The notes beneath the pieces were generated by a model. The model had not been told where the DNA came from and ran no database searches. It was given only the letters and a program-made list of their open reading frames with translations. The position numbers and the translations under genes were made by a program. A stretch of DNA of 64,000 bases from positions 19,932 to 83,931 of the IMG/VR virus record IMGVR_UViG_3300026484_000333; one strand, given 5' to 3'. Every line of letters starts with the position of its first letter. Positions within the stretch are counted from its first letter, which is position 1. This document shows, piece after piece, positions 42,261-50,477 of the stretch. This DNA comes from a virus.

Positions 42261-42818
42261 TTAATGTTTTTTAATCCACAAACTGAATCCAGTTTCAAAG
42301 GGATGAATATAATTAATTTTAAATAAAAAATCGTCTTTTATATTTTTAGTAATTTCCCCAGGGATATCTTGTTTATCATAATAACCGTTGGCATAATCTC
42401 CTATTTTTTCCCATCCGACGTTATTTAGCCATTCCTCTGGTACCCACTCAGGTACCGCTATATTTACCTGATTTACAAATAAATCTAAAAAATCGGAGAT
42501 TAATTCCTTATTTTTATTTAATTTTTCAAAATAATAAAAATCTCCCTTATTATTAATAAAAATTTCATCAATATGTTTAATTATGGGTAATTCCTCACCA
42601 CTTTCACACTTAACAGAAAAATCGAAGTCGATTATATGATTATCACTATAAGCATAATTATAAACTTCATTTTTTTCTAAAATTTCACTTAATTCGTAAT
42701 TTTCTTCATAATTAATCAGAAAAAACACTTCACCATCTAAACAACCTATATCAATGTCGCCATTTTCAAGTGCTTTTTTTATTTTTTCATTTTTTAAAAT
42801 TTTTTCAAGTTCTTTCAT
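42261..42818 (-). CDS. Hypothetical protein of the GGAGGUACAA operon (2)
   Basis: 185 residues, acidic, aromatic-rich (VPEWVPEEWLNNVGWEKIGDY). GGAGGTACACAATG start region. No recognised family; the acidic charge is shared by the operon's proteins and may point to DNA mimicry, unproven. Confidence 0.65.
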   Translation of the reverse strand: MKELEKILKNEKIKKALENGDIDIGCLDGEVFFLINYEENYELSEILEKNEVYNYAYSDNHIIDFDFSVKCESGEELPIIKHIDEIFINNKGDFYYFEKLNKNKELISDFLDLFVNQVNIAVPEWVPEEWLNNVGWEKIGDYANGYYDKQDIPGEITKNIKDDFLFKINYIHPFETGFSLWIKKH

Positions 42819-42829
42819 TGTGTACCTCC

Positions 42830-43246
42830 TTAATTTATTCTATAAATATAATGAGTTTTGCCATTAATAGTAATTTCTCTCTCATCACCATCGTACGAAG
42901 CAATAACGTTTCCTGCCCCGTCGTTTCTCAAAACATCATCTACCCACTGCTCCACATCTACATAACAACGTAAATTTTCAGGTATGTTCGGCTCATAGCA
43001 TTCTTCATAAATATTGTATAATTCATTTTTTGCATATTCTTCTACATCATCGTAATCATCAAAAATTAAAAATTCATAACAATCACAATCAGCAAAAATG
43101 TAATTATCTTCTTTTTTGAATTCACAATCCTTTATATCCTGAGGAAATACCTCAAGTGTTTCCGATAAAACTTTTAAATCGTGTTTATTTTTAATATTAA
43201 AATAATTTAACACTTCTTTAAAAGTTAATTCACTGTCGTATAGCAT
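42830..43246 (-). CDS. Hypothetical acidic protein of the GGAGGUACAA operon (3)
   Basis: 138 residues, very acidic (YDDVEEYAKNELYNIYEECYE, DCDCYEFLIFDDYDD). GGAGGTACAAAATG start region. The acid content is that of antirestriction or other DNA-mimic proteins, but no family is recognised. Confidence 0.65.
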   Translation of the reverse strand: MLYDSELTFKEVLNYFNIKNKHDLKVLSETLEVFPQDIKDCEFKKEDNYIFADCDCYEFLIFDDYDDVEEYAKNELYNIYEECYEPNIPENLRCYVDVEQWVDDVLRNDGAGNVIASYDGDEREITINGKTHYIYRIN

Positions 43247-43260
43247 TTTGTACCTCCTTT

Positions 43261-43601
43261 TTAAATTTCATAAAAAATACAAATTTTTTGTTTGTTAAAT
43301 CTGTTAATTTTTTCTTTAAATCTTTTTAAAAAAGTTACCATATCTTCAAAAATTTCAAAATCTAAATTATAAAATTTTGTATTATATTTATACTTTAAAT
43401 AAGTTTCTATATCGTCCCTTAATCCAGTTAAAAAGACATTATTAAGGGTATATTCAACGTTGTTTATAATAATACCCTCTTTATTCGTTTTGAAATTGTT
43501 TTCTTCTTCATAAACGGAAAAAAACTCTTTTTCCGTTATTTCTTTTTCGTTTAATTTTACTTCAATTACTTTTTTTCAAAAACTTTTGTTTCTATTAACA
43601 T
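43261..43601 (-). CDS. Gene split by a -1 frame at A-AAA-AAG
   Basis: GGAGGTGCAAAATG precedes an ATG that gives MLIETKVFEKK then TAA. A -1 shift at A-AAA-AAG, in the right phase and directly before the TAA, continues for 102 codons (VIEVKLNEKEITEKEFF... ending KQKICIFYEI) to 43261. The total would be 113 residues. The other frames have stops. It is either a programmed frameshift gene, a gene rescued by slippage on A7, a fresh pseudogene, or a homopolymer sequencing error. Product unknown. Confidence 0.5.
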
Positions 43602-43613
43602 TTTGCACCTCCT

Positions 43614-44519
43614 TTAATCTTCTAAATCTTCTATAATAGCATCAAAAAAAACATCTTCATCAAATTCTAATAAAATTTTGATGAAATTGTCAAATTTATC
43701 ATAATTTACAATTAAATGATAAATAAATTCGTCTTCAGCCCAATTGAATAAATTTTCAAATAGTTCTTTTTTTGTTTGTTTTTTATTGCAATTTTCACAA
43801 TCTTTATAATAATCTTCATAAATTTCAATTAATTCCTCTTTTTTTATTTTTTTAAGAAGTACATCAATCAATTTGTCTTCCCTGTATTTAATCATATCTG
43901 TTATAATCCAGCTTAAAGTCTCATAATCTAAATTGTCGTAATATTTAATTTCCTTTAAATATTCCCTTATGTCGTCTATCAATTCATAATAATTCCTACC
44001 ATCGTGGTGAATTATTATTACCTCAATTTTTTTGTATTTTTCACAATCAAAAACTTCCACCTCAATATCGCCATCAGCCGCTTTATCTAAAAAATCTTCA
44101 AAAGTGCCAATATATTGCATATCATAACTGAATCTTCCCCGCCAAGTCCCGGCACTACCTTCCACAAGCCATAAATTCCCATTATTAATTTCTTCTTTTA
44201 GTTCATCTAAAAAGCATTTCCAATCTTCCCTTGCAAAGTCTCCAGCCGTCCCCCAATCCCAATTCTCATAATCTTCTATAATTTCCTCTTTTTTGTTTTT
44301 TAATTCTTCCAATTTTTCTTTTAACTCTTTTATCTCTCTTTTAATCTTATTGTATGTAATGCTCCCTGTTATTATGTCTTTTAACATTTCATTTTTTTCT
44401 TTTATTTCATCCTTAAGTGTTTCAACCCCTTCATTAAAATTTTGTTCAGCTAAATATTTAGCATTATTTTCTACTACTTCAACCCAGTTAAATTCCATAA
44501 CTTTTTTACATTCTTTCAT
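43614..44519 (-). CDS. Hypothetical 301-aa acidic protein of the operon (5)
   Basis: 301 residues. A coiled coil at about 30-85 (NEMLKDIITGSITYNKIKREIKELKEKLEELKNKK), then WDWGTAGDFAREDWKCFLDELKEEI and AGTWRGRFSYDMQYIGTFEDFLDKAADGDIEV, and an acidic C-terminus. GGAGGTACAAAAATG start region. Not recognised. Confidence 0.65.
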   Translation of the reverse strand: MKECKKVMEFNWVEVVENNAKYLAEQNFNEGVETLKDEIKEKNEMLKDIITGSITYNKIKREIKELKEKLEELKNKKEEIIEDYENWDWGTAGDFAREDWKCFLDELKEEINNGNLWLVEGSAGTWRGRFSYDMQYIGTFEDFLDKAADGDIEVEVFDCEKYKKIEVIIIHHDGRNYYELIDDIREYLKEIKYYDNLDYETLSWIITDMIKYREDKLIDVLLKKIKKEELIEIYEDYYKDCENCNKKQTKKELFENLFNWAEDEFIYHLIVNYDKFDNFIKILLEFDEDVFFDAIIEDLED

Positions 44520-44538
44520 TTTTGTACCTCCTTTTTAA

Positions 44539-44823
44539 TTATAAAGATAGGTAGAAGTATTTTAATTCTCCCTCGTCTATTCTGTAACTTACTTTTGCTT
44601 TTTTTAAGAGTTCTTTATTAAGACCTCTTAAAGCACTTTCTAACTTTATATAAGTCTCATAATTACTTGTTCCCCCCTCATTAAATACTCCATATAAGTA
44701 TTCGTTTAATCCCTCTTTTGCATTTTCTCCCCAAAACCAACCACACAAACCGACGGGTATTTTACCCCAATCGGGGAAAATTTTTTTGAATTTTTTTAGC
44801 CTTACTGTTTTTTCCAATTTCAT
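44539..44823 (-). CDS. Hypothetical protein of the operon (6)
   Basis: 94 residues, basic start (LEKTVRLKKFKKIFPDWGKIP), then GLCGWFWGENAKEGLNEYLYGVF. GGAGGCATAAATG start region. Its first residues resemble those of the next gene upstream (MKLEVTLRAGRVERV). Not recognised. Confidence 0.65.
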   Translation of the reverse strand: MKLEKTVRLKKFKKIFPDWGKIPVGLCGWFWGENAKEGLNEYLYGVFNEGGTSNYETYIKLESALRGLNKELLKKAKVSYRIDEGELKYFYLSL

Positions 44824-44842
44824 TTATGCCTCCTTTTTAAAA

Positions 44843-45184
44843 TTATTCAATTTCTAAAATAATTTTTTCTTCTCTTTTTAATTCTTTCATTTTTTCCCTA
44901 ACCTCTTCAATTAAATCAAAAAGATTTTCCTTAAAACTTTCAAAAGGACGATTTATAATATCGTCTGTTTCATTATTGTTATAATATGTTGTGTAATTGC
45001 TTAAAAACAATTTAACACTTTCTTTATTAAGAGAAATATAATAATCTTCATCACCATCATTTATTATTTTAAAACCTTTTTCCTCCACATATTTATCTAT
45101 AATATGTGTAAAGAATTTCATCTCTTCATTGTTGTTCATTACCCTTTCTACTCTACCCGCTCTTAATGTTACTTCTAGTTTCAT
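44843..45184 (-). CDS. Hypothetical protein, first gene of the operon (7)
   Basis: 113 residues, charged (THIIDKYVEEKGFKIINDGD). AAGGAGGTACAAATG start region, consensus promoter 38 nt upstream. Not recognised. Confidence 0.65.
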   Translation of the reverse strand: MKLEVTLRAGRVERVMNNNEEMKFFTHIIDKYVEEKGFKIINDGDEDYYISLNKESVKLFLSNYTTYYNNNETDDIINRPFESFKENLFDLIEEVREKMKELKREEKIILEIE

Positions 45185-45221
45185 TTGTACCTCCTTGTTT
45201 TTTATTGTTTTCTTAACACGT

Positions 45222-45250
45222 ATTATAAAGGATTTTTAACAAAATGTCAA
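45222..45250 (-). promoter_or_regulatory. Consensus sigma70 promoter of the seven-gene operon
   Basis: Minus strand TTGACA, 17 nt, TATAAT. Leader to the first start codon is about 30 nt. Confidence 0.9.
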
Positions 45251-45529
45251 GGATTTTTTATAAAAATTTTCAAAAATTTTTTAATTTTTATTCTTGTATA
45301 TACATTATATATAATAAAAAATTTTTTTTATTGTTTTAATTTTTTAGCTCAATATTATAAGAAATAAGTGTCCAGCACTAAAAATTTTCTTATATTTTAC
45401 TTTATAAAAAATTTAAAAATTTTTCAAAATTTTCCTATATTATACTATTACCGCTTTTTCAGCAAATTTGGCAAGTTTAATTTCTATTACTATTACCACT
45501 TTTTTAGTAGCTTTCAGAAAGTTTAAAAG

Positions 45530-45619
45530 GGAGGCACAAAGGCAAAAGCCTGAAATCTCGGAGGCACAAATGAAATTCTATAAGTAAGGAGGCACAATTT
45601 CCTTTTTGGCTTTTGCCAT
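45530..45619 (-). ncRNA. Candidate antisense-SD regulatory RNA
   Basis: The predicted minus-strand transcript begins at about 45619 and contains UUGUGCCUCC three times (45588-45597, 45560-45569, 45530-45539). This 10-mer can pair along its full length, counting G-U pairs, with GGAGGUACAA, the ribosome site used by the seven genes at 41.9-45.2 kb. A 10-bp stem, GGCAAAAGCC (45617-45608) with GGCTTTTGCC (45550-45541), would put two of the motifs in one loop and the third just outside. It could act as a separate RNA or as the leader of the operon mRNA. 3' end not found. Confidence 0.5.
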
Positions 45620-45623
45620 TCAA

Positions 45624-45652
45624 ATTATAAAAAATTTTTAACTATTTGTCAA
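45624..45652 (-). promoter_or_regulatory. Consensus sigma70 promoter of the candidate RNA
   Basis: Minus strand TTGACA, 17 nt, TATAAT. The predicted start lies at or next to an ATG (leaderless frame MAKAKKEIVPPYL), with no protein gene behind it for 430 nt. Confidence 0.85.
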
Positions 45653-45693
45653 GAGATTTTTTACATTTTTGTAAAAAATTTTTATAAAAAACA

Positions 45694-45996
45694 TTATTTT
45701 GGCTGTTTTTCTTTTTTCTTATTAAAACGTTCTACAATATGACCCATTCTACGCTTAATTATAACACTGATGACTGCTCCTAATGTTCCACCCAAAATAA
45801 ACATACAAATAACAAAATAATCTTTGGCAATTATTCCTTCACTAATTCCCAAACCCATACTTGTAATCCAAAGCACTTGAATTATAAAAGCAAATATACC
45901 TGTTTTAAAAACCGACTTTTCAACCACAACATATACACTGTATGTTCTCATAATTTGAAACAAAAAATTAAAAAAGAAAACTAAAAAGGCAGTCAT
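45694..45996 (-). CDS. Small membrane protein (UPF0316/DUF5698-like)
   Basis: 100 residues, three membrane helices and a basic tail. The pattern IMRTYSVYVVVEKSVFKTGIFAFIIQVLWITSM ... LGGTLGAVISVIIKRR resembles the membrane part of UPF0316/DUF5698 proteins, which phages often carry in short form. Overlaps the ligase stop by four bases. Confidence 0.6.
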   Translation of the reverse strand: MTAFLVFFFNFLFQIMRTYSVYVVVEKSVFKTGIFAFIIQVLWITSMGLGISEGIIAKDYFVICMFILGGTLGAVISVIIKRRMGHIVERFNKKKEKQPK

Positions 45997-47357
45997 TTTT
46001 CTATCTTTGTAATTACAAGTTCTTTTAAATAATCTGCCCTGTCTTTGTCAATTCTAAACTCTTTAAATCTCGGAAAATCCATAACTAATTGTTTTTCTTT
46101 ATTTGTATTTGTTATATAATATAAATCAGTATAATAAATTTCTACAAGTTTTCCTATTAGTTTGTCTCCATCAAGCTCTCTAATTTCATCAGTTAATCCA
46201 CTTCCTACTTTAATTTTAAATTTTTCATCTTCTGTTTGACAAATAAATCCGCCTATTTTGCCTTTATATTTTCCTTCGCCTTCAAACCAATTTACAATTT
46301 TTAAAGTGCAACTCTCAAGCCCTTTGTATTTAATCCATTTTTTACTTCTTTTTTTCTCATAAATTCCATTCAAATCTTTAAGCATAATTCCCTCACCATT
46401 TTTATCTTTGACTTCATCAAAAAAGTTTTTAACCTGTATTAAATTGTCACAGACAAATTGCTCAACCAATCTGATAAAATTTCTGTTGTTTAAAATTTTA
46501 ACCCCCCTTAAATTTTGACCCCCCTTATTTTCAAAATCTAAACCCCCCAAGATTTTTAAGAGCCTAACCCTCCTGTCTTTTAAAGTTGGACAATAGGATT
46601 TGAGGTTGTTCCACTCTCTAATTGTAAGATAATCAAAACAATAAAAATTAAGTTCTTGTTTTTCTTGCTCTGTTGCAGTTTCTTTTATAACTTTATTAAC
46701 AAGCCCAGATGTTTCCTGCCTTGTGTTTGCAAGTAGCTCTCCATCATAATAGCCGTCAGGTTTATTTTTTAATTCATCAAAAATATGCGGTAGATTTAAA
46801 ACACTGCCATTGTAAGTAACTGCATTTATTTCATTTTCATTTTTATAAATAAGACATCTTACACCGTCTAATTTTTCTTCTACTGCAACAGGAAATTTAA
46901 TCTCATTAATGTCGATTTTATTTATATCATAAGCCTTCATAATTGTTGTATCAGGTATAAACTCATAACCGAGTGCTTCATTTATTAGTTTGACTTTAAC
47001 TCCGATTTTTAACTTTTTAGTTAAAACGTCTTGATAATATTTACCTTCTAACCCACATTTAGATAAAAAACTAATTACCTTTTGTTCAGCCTCATTGTTT
47101 CTTGCTTTAAGATTTGCAAGATAACCAACAAGCTCGATAAATTTATTGGGTGGGATTATTAGCCCCCCATAATTAAATTGCATTTCCGGTAATTTTTTAA
47201 TATGTGTATTTAAGAAAGGATTTATAAGAATTTTTAACAAATCAAGAAAATATGGAACATCTTTATACTCCTGAATTATTTTTATTTTTTCTTTTTTAGA
47301 AGTTGTTAAAATTAATTTATCAAAACCTGAAATCCATTTAAAATTATCTTTTTTCAT
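45993..47357 (-). CDS. ATP-dependent DNA ligase
   Basis: 454 residues. Adenylation motif I EEKLDGVRCL with the active Lys near residue 162, motif III GYYDGELLA, motif IV GEGIMLKDLNG, motif V KKWIKYKG, and an OB domain to the end. N-terminal 150 residues are the helical DNA-binding part. It seals nicks for phage replication and recombination. Confidence 0.93.
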   Translation of the reverse strand: MKKDNFKWISGFDKLILTTSKKEKIKIIQEYKDVPYFLDLLKILINPFLNTHIKKLPEMQFNYGGLIIPPNKFIELVGYLANLKARNNEAEQKVISFLSKCGLEGKYYQDVLTKKLKIGVKVKLINEALGYEFIPDTTIMKAYDINKIDINEIKFPVAVEEKLDGVRCLIYKNENEINAVTYNGSVLNLPHIFDELKNKPDGYYDGELLANTRQETSGLVNKVIKETATEQEKQELNFYCFDYLTIREWNNLKSYCPTLKDRRVRLLKILGGLDFENKGGQNLRGVKILNNRNFIRLVEQFVCDNLIQVKNFFDEVKDKNGEGIMLKDLNGIYEKKRSKKWIKYKGLESCTLKIVNWFEGEGKYKGKIGGFICQTEDEKFKIKVGSGLTDEIRELDGDKLIGKLVEIYYTDLYYITNTNKEKQLVMDFPRFKEFRIDKDRADYLKELVITKIEK

Positions 47358-47561
47358 CTAATTCTCCTTTTCATTGTCTTTGTAAGTTGTTTCTTTCCAA
47401 CGCCACAAGCTTGTAATTAAATCGTATTCCCCAAAATCCTTATCTACAACAATTAAATTCTGGGTAATTATTTCTATCTGATAACCTTGACTAACCCATT
47501 GTCTGATTTTCTTTTGGGTATTAACCACCGTCTCAACCATACAAATAAATTCTTTTTTCAT
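47358..47561 (-). CDS. Hypothetical 67-aa protein
   Basis: Starts at MKKEFICMVE, behind GGAGAATTAAAA. Contains KKIRQWVSQGYQIEIITQNLIVVDKDFGEYDLI, a small alpha/beta domain. One base before the ligase start. Not recognised. Confidence 0.6.
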   Translation of the reverse strand: MKKEFICMVETVVNTQKKIRQWVSQGYQIEIITQNLIVVDKDFGEYDLITSLWRWKETTYKDNEKEN

Positions 47562-47563
47562 TT

Positions 47564-47830
47564 TTAATTCTCCTTGCAATAATCTTTTAAAAAGTCCAAA
47601 AGTTCATATAACCCTATTTCATTAACAAACTCTTCCCAGCTTAACTCAAACTCTCCCAATTCCCTGCAATCTTCATCATAATGCCCCCTGAATTCAATAG
47701 GACGACATTCTCCATAACTTACTACTATATAACCTCCTTTTGAAGAAATAAATTCCTCAAAAGTTTCCTCAAAATAATCATCAAAAATTTTATTATAAGC
47801 CTCATCATAGTCTTTAGCATTAATCCACAT
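47564..47830 (-). CDS. Hypothetical 88-aa acidic protein
   Basis: From MWINAKDYDEAYNKIFDDYF; ATG chosen over an upstream GTG since AAGGAG stands 8 nt before it. Acidic, ends LLDFLKDYCKEN. Not recognised. Confidence 0.6.
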   Translation of the reverse strand: MWINAKDYDEAYNKIFDDYFEETFEEFISSKGGYIVVSYGECRPIEFRGHYDEDCRELGEFELSWEEFVNEIGLYELLDFLKDYCKEN

Positions 47831-48158
47831 TTTCACTGCTCCTTATTTCAAGATAATCTTCAAATTTTTTGAATTTTTTATACAACTCTTTTTCAATATA
47901 TTCTTGATGTAACTTTTTAATGTTTTTCAAAATAAATTTAACAAAATTGTAAAATTTATCTGCTTTATCCTCTTTTTCCCAATTATACAAATAGACACTA
48001 AAATTGCCTCTATTAAGATAAAAAAATGTAACTACAATTGTAGGATTCTTTTTACTATCCCAGCTTATATTAACCCATATCTCTCCAATTAAATCTGCCT
48101 TCATAATTTGTTTATTTATTTTATTTACTAATTTAATCATTTTTTCTCTACTAATCAT
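47820..48158 (-). CDS. Hypothetical 112-aa protein
   Basis: Alpha/beta with a beta middle (EIWVNISWDSKKNPTIVVTFFYLN) and helical C-terminus. GGAGG site before ATG; overlaps both neighbours. Not recognised. Confidence 0.6.
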   Translation of the reverse strand: MISREKMIKLVNKINKQIMKADLIGEIWVNISWDSKKNPTIVVTFFYLNRGNFSVYLYNWEKEDKADKFYNFVKFILKNIKKLHQEYIEKELYKKFKKFEDYLEIRSSENVD

Positions 48159-48406
48159 CTTATTACCTCCTCATCGGGAATTAAAGCTTTGACTTTACCA
48201 TTTAAAATCCACCAAATTTTTTTCCATAAAGGTAGTTTGATGATATACCATTCTTTATCATCCATTGAGTATTCAGGAATTCTGTTTTTATTTGTAGTCC
48301 ATTGGAAACCCATCAGTTTAAAAACAATAGGTTTTGTTTTGCCTCTGGGGTTTCTAAAAGCATAACCTTTTTCTAAAAGATATTTTTGTGCTTTTCTTAT
48401 TGTCAT
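48155..48406 (-). CDS. Hypothetical 83-aa protein
   Basis: Basic, Trp-rich (FQWTTNKNRIPEYSMDDKEWYIIKLPLWKKIWWIL). The opening MTIRKAQKYLLEKGYAFRNPRG may bind nucleic acid. Not recognised. Confidence 0.6.
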   Translation of the reverse strand: MTIRKAQKYLLEKGYAFRNPRGKTKPIVFKLMGFQWTTNKNRIPEYSMDDKEWYIIKLPLWKKIWWILNGKVKALIPDEEVIR

Positions 48407-48417
48407 TTTTTCCTCCT

Positions 48418-48732
48418 TTATTTACAATCATAATATGAAATGCCACATCTAATTGAATAACCCTCTTCACCAATTTCCTTATAAGTAAAAAGTCTGCCAA
48501 AATTTACAACATTTTTCTCTTCTTTTAGTAAATAACAAATCTGGCGGGTCAATTCTTTTAAAACATTTTCATAATTTATTTCCTCAAAAGCCCAAAACCA
48601 TCCGTGTTCTTGGGCTAACTCTATAAAATCTTGTATTAGACAACCAAATTCTTTTTTAACTTTTTTTCTTATTTTTTTGTTCAATACATCTTTTTTAACC
48701 CATTTTTTAACTTTTTCTTTTTTTAAATACAT
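48418..48732 (-). CDS. Hypothetical 104-aa protein
   Basis: From MYLKKEKVKKW behind AAAGGAGAG. Very basic start, C-terminus with two Cys (RCGISYYDCK). Not recognised. Confidence 0.6.
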   Translation of the reverse strand: MYLKKEKVKKWVKKDVLNKKIRKKVKKEFGCLIQDFIELAQEHGWFWAFEEINYENVLKELTRQICYLLKEEKNVVNFGRLFTYKEIGEEGYSIRCGISYYDCK

Positions 48733-48786
48733 TTTTCTCTCCTTTGTTTTAAAATTTTCCACCATAATAATCAATAACTAAATTAA

Positions 48787-49038
48787 TCATTCGTAACACC
48801 CTTCTTTAATATCATCTAGTTTACTTTCCATTCGAGAATAAACCTCTGGGTAAACCAATTTGTTAATTTCATTTGTTAATAAATTTATAAGGACAGACTT
48901 TTCTAAATAATCTAGCCCTTTGTTTTCTTCTTTGGTATTTCCCATTTCACGTATTACTTTATGCCTTGCTTTTTTTAACCTATTCAATTTGTTAAGTTGT
49001 CCGCCATTTAAATATGCATAAAAGTTTTTTCTTTCCAT
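48787..49038 (-). CDS. Hypothetical 83-aa protein
   Basis: From MERKNFYAYLNGGQLNKLNRL behind AAAGGAG. Helical, basic first half (RLKKARHKVIREMG). First gene behind the promoter at 49072. Not recognised. Confidence 0.6.
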   Translation of the reverse strand: MERKNFYAYLNGGQLNKLNRLKKARHKVIREMGNTKEENKGLDYLEKSVLINLLTNEINKLVYPEVYSRMESKLDDIKEGCYE

Positions 49039-49071
49039 TTTTTTTTCTCCTTTGTTTTTATTTGTATTCAA

Positions 49072-49100
49072 ATTATAAAAAATTTTTTATAAAATGTCAA
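49072..49100 (-). promoter_or_regulatory. Consensus sigma70 promoter
   Basis: Minus strand TTGACA, 17 nt, TATAAT, placed just after the primase stop; serves 49.0-45.7 kb. Confidence 0.9.
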
Positions 49101-49111
49101 GAAAAAATAAA

Positions 49112-49999
49112 TTATTTATAAAGAATTTGAAGAAAATCATTAAAATCTTTCTGCCCACTATTATAGAACTCTCTTATAAGAGGGTTTTTGGAGCTAATTG
49201 CAAGTTTTAAATTAAACCATTTTTTCAAATCAGATTGATAGAATTTTTTAATTGCTTCTTGTCCTCTTTTGTCATTATCAAGCATAATATAAATTGTATC
49301 TATGCCTTTTTTCAAAAGATAACTGATTTTATAAGAATTAAAATTAACTGCCAGACCGAAGTTTGCAATAGCTTGAATGTTTAATTGATAGAGGCTTAAA
49401 GCATCCATAATACCTTCAACAAGATAAATTTCATTTTGATTTAAGTCAATTTTAGGGTAAATTAAACTTTTTAAATCCAAACCTTTTGCATAAAGATATT
49501 TTGGCTCTAAATTTTTATCATAAGCTCTTGTGTTATAACCTATACAAATATTTTCATTATTATAAAAAGGAAAAATAACCCTGTCTTTATATAGACCTCT
49601 TCTACAAATATAAAGGTCATATTTTTTAATTGTTTGGAAATTTAACCCTCGCCATCTTTCTGGTAATTCTTCGTCTCTTGGAGGTAGAATAAAATTTTTT
49701 GTAATTGTTTGTTCTTGGTTTGTTAATTGTTGTAAAAGATTGTTGTATTTAGTTTGCTGTTGGATTTCATAAAGTTCTTCGTCAGAGAAATTAATATTAT
49801 CTAACCAAAAGTTTTTATTAACCTTATAACCGCAACCAAAACACTCACCAAAACCCGTTTCAAAATTAATCCACATACTTTCGTGTTTATCGTCGTGTTC
49901 TGGATTTAAGCAATTAACAAGAAAAAAACTATCCCCTGTTTGTTTATAATTAACGCCCAATTGTTTAAGTTTATCAATTATTAATAATCTTAAATTCAT
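49112..49999 (-). CDS. DNA primase (CHC2 zinc finger + Toprim)
   Basis: 295 residues. Zinc finger: CLNPEHDDKHESMWINFETG then FGECFGCGYK (C, H, C, C ligands). Toprim: IYLVEGIMDALSLYQ (motif with Glu) and DTIYIMLDNDKRGQEAIKKF (DxD). It makes RNA primers with the DnaB-type helicase at 60.2 kb. Shorter than bacterial DnaG since it lacks a helicase-binding domain. Confidence 0.9.
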   Translation of the reverse strand: MNLRLLIIDKLKQLGVNYKQTGDSFFLVNCLNPEHDDKHESMWINFETGFGECFGCGYKVNKNFWLDNINFSDEELYEIQQQTKYNNLLQQLTNQEQTITKNFILPPRDEELPERWRGLNFQTIKKYDLYICRRGLYKDRVIFPFYNNENICIGYNTRAYDKNLEPKYLYAKGLDLKSLIYPKIDLNQNEIYLVEGIMDALSLYQLNIQAIANFGLAVNFNSYKISYLLKKGIDTIYIMLDNDKRGQEAIKKFYQSDLKKWFNLKLAISSKNPLIREFYNSGQKDFNDFLQILYK

Positions 50000-50477
50000 T
50001 GTTAAATCTTTCGATTATTTCTGGCGTATTTTCTTTTCTTAATTGAATATCAAATATTTCCAAATTAATTGTTTGGGTATCCAAAAAGACCTTATAATAA
50101 TTAAATTTTTTTTGAATGTCTTTATCTTTTAAGAGGAAATGTACTTTTTTATAAGTATCTTTTAGCATAGGCTTGACATTATATATAGTATCAAACCAAA
50201 AATAATAAAGAATATATTTAATAATATGCTGTCCTATTTTTTTAAATTTTGATTGTTTATTACCTGTAGCCTCATAAATAAAAACCAAATTCCCCTTTGC
50301 CAAATGTAATAACATATCATCTGGCACATTTAATAAAAATTTTTTATACGCTTTTTGCTCTAATAAAGAAGATTGTAGTCTACAAAAAGAAATATTAGAA
50401 ATTGGATTTATAAAAATATGTCTATGCTGAAAAGCCTCTAACCCTGCTGTTAAATTAACATACTCTTTTACTATCAT
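49974..50477 (-). CDS. Hypothetical 167-aa protein
   Basis: From MIVKEYVNLTAG. Alpha/beta, aromatic-rich (QHIIKYILYYFWFDTIYNVKPML). It overlaps the primase start by 26 nt and the GGDEF gene end by 23 nt, so it is produced together with both. Not recognised. Confidence 0.6.
   Translation of the reverse strand: MIVKEYVNLTAGLEAFQHRHIFINPISNISFCRLQSSLLEQKAYKKFLLNVPDDMLLHLAKGNLVFIYEATGNKQSKFKKIGQHIIKYILYYFWFDTIYNVKPMLKDTYKKVHFLLKDKDIQKKFNYYKVFLDTQTINLEIFDIQLRKENTPEIIERFNNEFKIINN

Larger units (their letters stand above)
45251..45693. other. 440-bp intergenic region
   Basis: No credible protein gene. It holds one more copy of the palindrome (AAGTGTCCAGCACTA, 45366-45380), two imperfect copies of a 45-bp stretch with TACTATTACC (about 45440-45525), the candidate regulatory RNA at 45530-45619 and its promoter. 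Confidence 0.6.

Noticed and set aside
45185-45367. 60-codon plus-strand frame at 45.2 kb
   Set aside because: Overlaps the operon promoter, no ribosome site, low-complexity Phe/Leu/Tyr composition of AT-rich non-coding DNA.
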